From Tethya wilhelma (Eukaryota; Porifera; Demospongiae; Tethyida; Tethyidae), in the NCBI GenBank assembly GCA_964030475.1, contig CAXIPT010000002.1, positions 12,578,853-12,642,852 on the forward strand: 64,000 nucleotides of DNA, in the 5' to 3' direction. Within the stretch, counting starts at the first letter, position 1; every line of letters starts with the position of its first letter. Position numbers and translations under genes: made by a program. The notes under the pieces are model-generated. The model saw only the letters and a program-made list of their open reading frames with translations, ran no database searches and was not told the origin of the DNA. Below, one piece after another: positions 61,102 to 64,000 of the stretch.

Positions 61102-64000
61102 ATGGCGTGTTCGAGCAAGAAGCCTCCTCCACTAAAACCAATCTACAGGTAACTTGACTATCAGTTTGTCTTTGTTGCTGTTCATTACTGACTGCAACAC
61201 GTACTGTGATTGTTTATACTAGGCCAACTAAGGTTGTTAAGAAACCGGTGTTGCCTTCAAGTATAAACACCTACTTACCAGAGCTGGTAGACTTCGTTGA
61301 TGTGGTCAACTTATCCACTTATCTAATTGCTGAAGGTCTGCTCACTTATGAAGAGCGGGATATTATTCTCTCCCTGAAAAGAAAACACCTGCAGGTACAA
61401 GAACTGCTCCAGGTGCTCGCAACAAAAGGTACAAACTGGTACGAAAAGTTCCGAGCAGCACTGACACGAGCTTCGTCTGGCATTGATGTCCATCTTGGCC
61501 ACAAGGAGCTGCTTGAGATACTGCCTCTCAACTTTGAAGCCAGCAACGAAGAGCAGCACCACCTCCAGCACCAGTTCTCTGCTAGCCCACCACCGTACGA
61601 AAAGTGCGTCCAATCTACCAGCCCTCGTCGCATATCCTGTGGTGTCTCTTGCTCCCACCAACTGTGGTGTTGCCGTAGCAGCTGCCTGGGTGGACCGTCT
61701 AGTCCCACAGCAATGGCTAGTGATTTTAGAGCTCAAATTGCGTCGAGCTGCACCAACTCTAGTGCCTCAGAGTTCGTAGCCTACAGGGAGAAAGTATTAC
61801 CTGGTACCAAAAGTAGCAGAGATGGTCGACTTGCCAGTATATGTGACATCCAGTACCCTGTTTGCAAGCCCAACACCTTGTGCACTAAGTTTTCAAAGCA
61901 GTGCTCTGTTTTACTAACAACAGTCCGAGATGTGGAGAGCTCACTGGTTGATATGTCGATCGAAAAGTGCAATCTTCAGCAAGAGAACTTGATGCTAAAG
62001 GAAGAAAACAAAAAATTGAAGCAAGAAGTGGAGCAGCTGAAGAAGAAGGTTGACCTTAATGTTGCCTCGATCGAACAGAATGGGAAGGAGAAAGGAAAGA
62101 AGTCCATGGGTGCTTCGACTCAAGCAACAATCAAATATTTCATAACCCAAGAAGTTATGCATACTGCAGAGGTAAGAGTGAATGAATAATGTTGCGGTTT
62201 CTATGGATACTATATACATGTATGTATGTAAACCCTGCAGGGGGGGGAAGTATAAATAGTGAGTGGGTGGAGGAAATTAGTAATTCATTTTTCAAACATC
62301 AGTGTTAAGAAGCAATTACTTTTTGCCAAAATTTGTCATAACAATTCACCTAATGTGAATACACGTCGCGCTTCACCAAAGGGAAGTCCTTGCAAGTTAT
62401 ACCTGACGTAGTGATTCATTAACAGCCTTATGTAATGGTTGTTATTGAAAATTCACGTCTAATCGGTTCACATGAATACCAGTGTCTACCTGACTGAAAG
62501 TCTCTCCCATCCTGGCTACCTGCTATACTTAGATGTCCTCAACCTTTGTAGTGGTCTCATTAGTGGGTGGCTTTAGGTGAAGCCTTGCGCAATACTGGGC
62601 TGTAATTGAGCAATACCATAATGAGAATCAGACAAAGAGTGTAGGAATGCAGGAAACCTCCTTATATGAATAATGGATATAAACATGTGATGCTCTGTCT
62701 GAGTATCAGTGGGCACACTGCAGCTGCAGGTATAGAGTTTCATAACAAAATACAGTATTATGATGATAATGTTTGGTTGATTTACATGGTACATAAACAT
62801 CTGCCAATCATCTCAGCTTACCCACTGCATGAACCAGCTGCACCATTACTTTATATGTTCATTTGAGCACCCTGGGGTGATGCTGTTTGTGCTATTCATG
62901 TGACTATTATTGACAAATTGGACAACAATGCCCATCATTCTTTACAGTAACATGTGACTGTTGTTAGGTAGTTGTAGTAGACATGTCATGAGGTTTAGTT
63001 GCCCACCTGATTATAGTGTTACTGTGTGTATGTTTAACTACAACTGCTATTAAATTTTATAGATCACAGTAACACATGACTGTTGTTAGGTAGTTATAGT
63101 AGACATGTGATGAGGTTTAGTTGCCCACCTGATTATAGTAATATTATATTAGTGTGTGTATGTTTAACTACAACTGTGCTATTTATAAATCACGCAGCTT
63201 CAAGACTATTTTTGGATGAATTGTTTAACTTAAACCACCAATTCCCCTCGTCACATGTGACTTCTATGTGTTTACATTTATCCTTGTTTCCAGGCTCCCC
63301 AGCTAGTAGCTAAAATACTCTTTATGTATACATGCCAGTGTAACTACAACCCCATAATAATATGTTGTGTAAAGGCATTTGATCATAAGACTATCAGTTA
63401 TTGTAGCCTGGGGACGTACGAGGCTATATACAGTTATGGTACTATCATGTTTGTATTGGTATCAGTCTGATTATGGTAACAGGTATTGACAACATTTTTG
63501 TTTTTATTTTTTTATCTTTTCCCCTTCATAGGTTGAAGACATTGAGAAAGCAAAGCTCCTAGTGAGGCAGTCCCTTAACAGTTTCAAGTTCAGCTACCGG
63601 AGGGAGCAATATCTGAAGCAGTTCAATCTTTTGGTCGTCACAGACTTGAATGACAACATTGACGTGAGGATCTCTTGGTGCTCGTCCCTCGTGACTGCAC
63701 TCATTGGCCACGCCCTCCCTTCCCTTCCGGCTAGCCTGAGGAACGTTGGAATGTATGAAAAGATTTTTGATGAATGTAACGTAAAGTTCTCAGTGAGTGT
63801 TGCCAACCTGAGCAATCTGTCCACCTTGAATATGCCATTTCAGCCCGATCTTGTCATGTATTGTATGGATGATATTGCTGGCAGTGAGCTCTACCAGGAT
63901 GCCATATTGGAGCTGAACAAGAAACACCTTGAGCCAAACTCGTGGGAACATAGTGTGGTGCTTGTACGCAGTGGACTGGACTATAGTCACAATGATGTCA
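61102..64000 (+). CDS. CARD, coiled-coil, possible GTPase-like protein (3' partial)
   Basis: Three exons seen: 61102-61148 (MACSSKKPPPLKPIYR), 61223-62171 and 63532 to beyond the window; junctions keep phase. Residues about 25-110 form a CARD-like domain (YLPELVDFVDVVNLSTYL, AEGLLTYEERDIILSLK, WYEKFRAALTRA, GHKELLEILPL). A low-complexity Ser/Cys-rich linker follows, then a leucine-zipper-like coiled coil (LKEENKKLKQEVEQLKKKVD). The third exon encodes a mixed alpha/beta region (QFNLLVVTDLND, FQPDLVMYCMDDIAGSELYQ, WEHSVVLVRSGLDY) that in order and spacing recalls the later strands of AIG1/GIMAP-type GTPases, but no canonical P-loop is visible. The 1.36-kb intron contains a tandem duplication. 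A signalling scaffold of innate-immune type is the likely role. The C-terminus is outside the window. Confidence 0.75.
62944..63186. repeat. Two-copy tandem duplication, ~121-bp unit
   Basis: The unit beginning ACAGTAACATGTGACTG (62944) recurs from about 63066, with ACTGTTGTTAGGTAGTT, GAGGTTTAGTTGCCCACC and ATGTTTAACTACAACTG in both. Divergence is a few percent plus a short insertion. It lies in the intron before the last visible CARD-gene exon. Confidence 0.85.

Noticed and set aside
61483..61779. Alternative + frame within the second CARD gene's large exon
   Set aside because: The main frame stays open through the exon from CARD to coiled coil and joins both neighbouring exons in phase, although this linker's odd Cys-rich composition leaves a compensated frameshift possible.

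Overview
The window is animal nuclear DNA, most likely from a sponge (demosponge type). It is AT-rich and gene-dense, with many GT-AG introns of 60-100 bp, abundant microsatellites and short foldback elements. Conserved eukaryotic housekeeping genes sit beside lineage-specific families: CARD proteins, an adhesion GPCR with EGF and Calx-beta domains, a fucosyltransferase-like family, and LRAT-like and DUF4419 proteins. No bacterial, phage or CRISPR features were seen. The species call is inference; the gene identities rest on my reading of translated exons with matching splice phases.

Layout, left to right. 1-1825 (+): 3' part of an unrecognised multi-pass membrane protein. 2157-4828 (-): UBA3, complete. 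5028-11404 (-): XRCC6/Ku70, complete, with an intronless secreted-protein gene (6415-7365, +) nested in its largest intron. 11.8-12.06 kb: a foldback element. 12.1-17.5 kb: three paralogues of a type II membrane, O-fucosyltransferase-like protein (one broken copy on -, two intact on +). 17972-21262 (-): LCMT2/TYW4. 21543-26332 (-): PSMC1 (Rpt2). 26639-44069 (+): a ~1541-residue adhesion GPCR with about 35 exons, one 321-base assembly gap inside an intron, and a probable antisense gene (38779-39425) inside another intron.

The right third is richer in stress and immune-type genes. 44577-47283 (-): a membrane protein with an N-terminal cytosolic CARD and a glycosylated loop between two membrane spans. 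47508-48201 (+): a small unknown gene, divergent from the CARD gene. 48519-50626 (-): HSPBP1-like Hsp70 nucleotide-exchange factor, with a 308-bp foldback element in intron 1. 50892-53086 (-): TMBIM6/Bax inhibitor-1, apparently missing one exon. 53316-56401 (+): guanine deaminase. 57213-58436 (+): LRAT-like protein with a substituted catalytic Cys and a hydrophobic C-terminus. 58583-59683 (+): DUF4419 protein. 59887-60516: a piggyBac-type MITE with TTAA ends. 61102-end (+): a second CARD gene with a coiled coil and a possible GTPase-like domain, cut by the window edge.

Several gene pairs are head-to-head with short shared promoters (PSMC1/aGPCR, CARD-membrane/small gene, TMBIM6/GDA, pseudogene/fucosyltransferase copy 1). 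The housekeeping genes cover neddylation (UBA3), proteasomal unfolding (PSMC1), DNA end joining (Ku70), wybutosine tRNA modification (LCMT2), Hsp70 cycling (HSPBP1) and purine catabolism (GDA); they are neighbours rather than one pathway. The most likely undescribed biology is the pair of CARD architectures and the LRAT-like pseudoenzyme at 44.5-64 kb.
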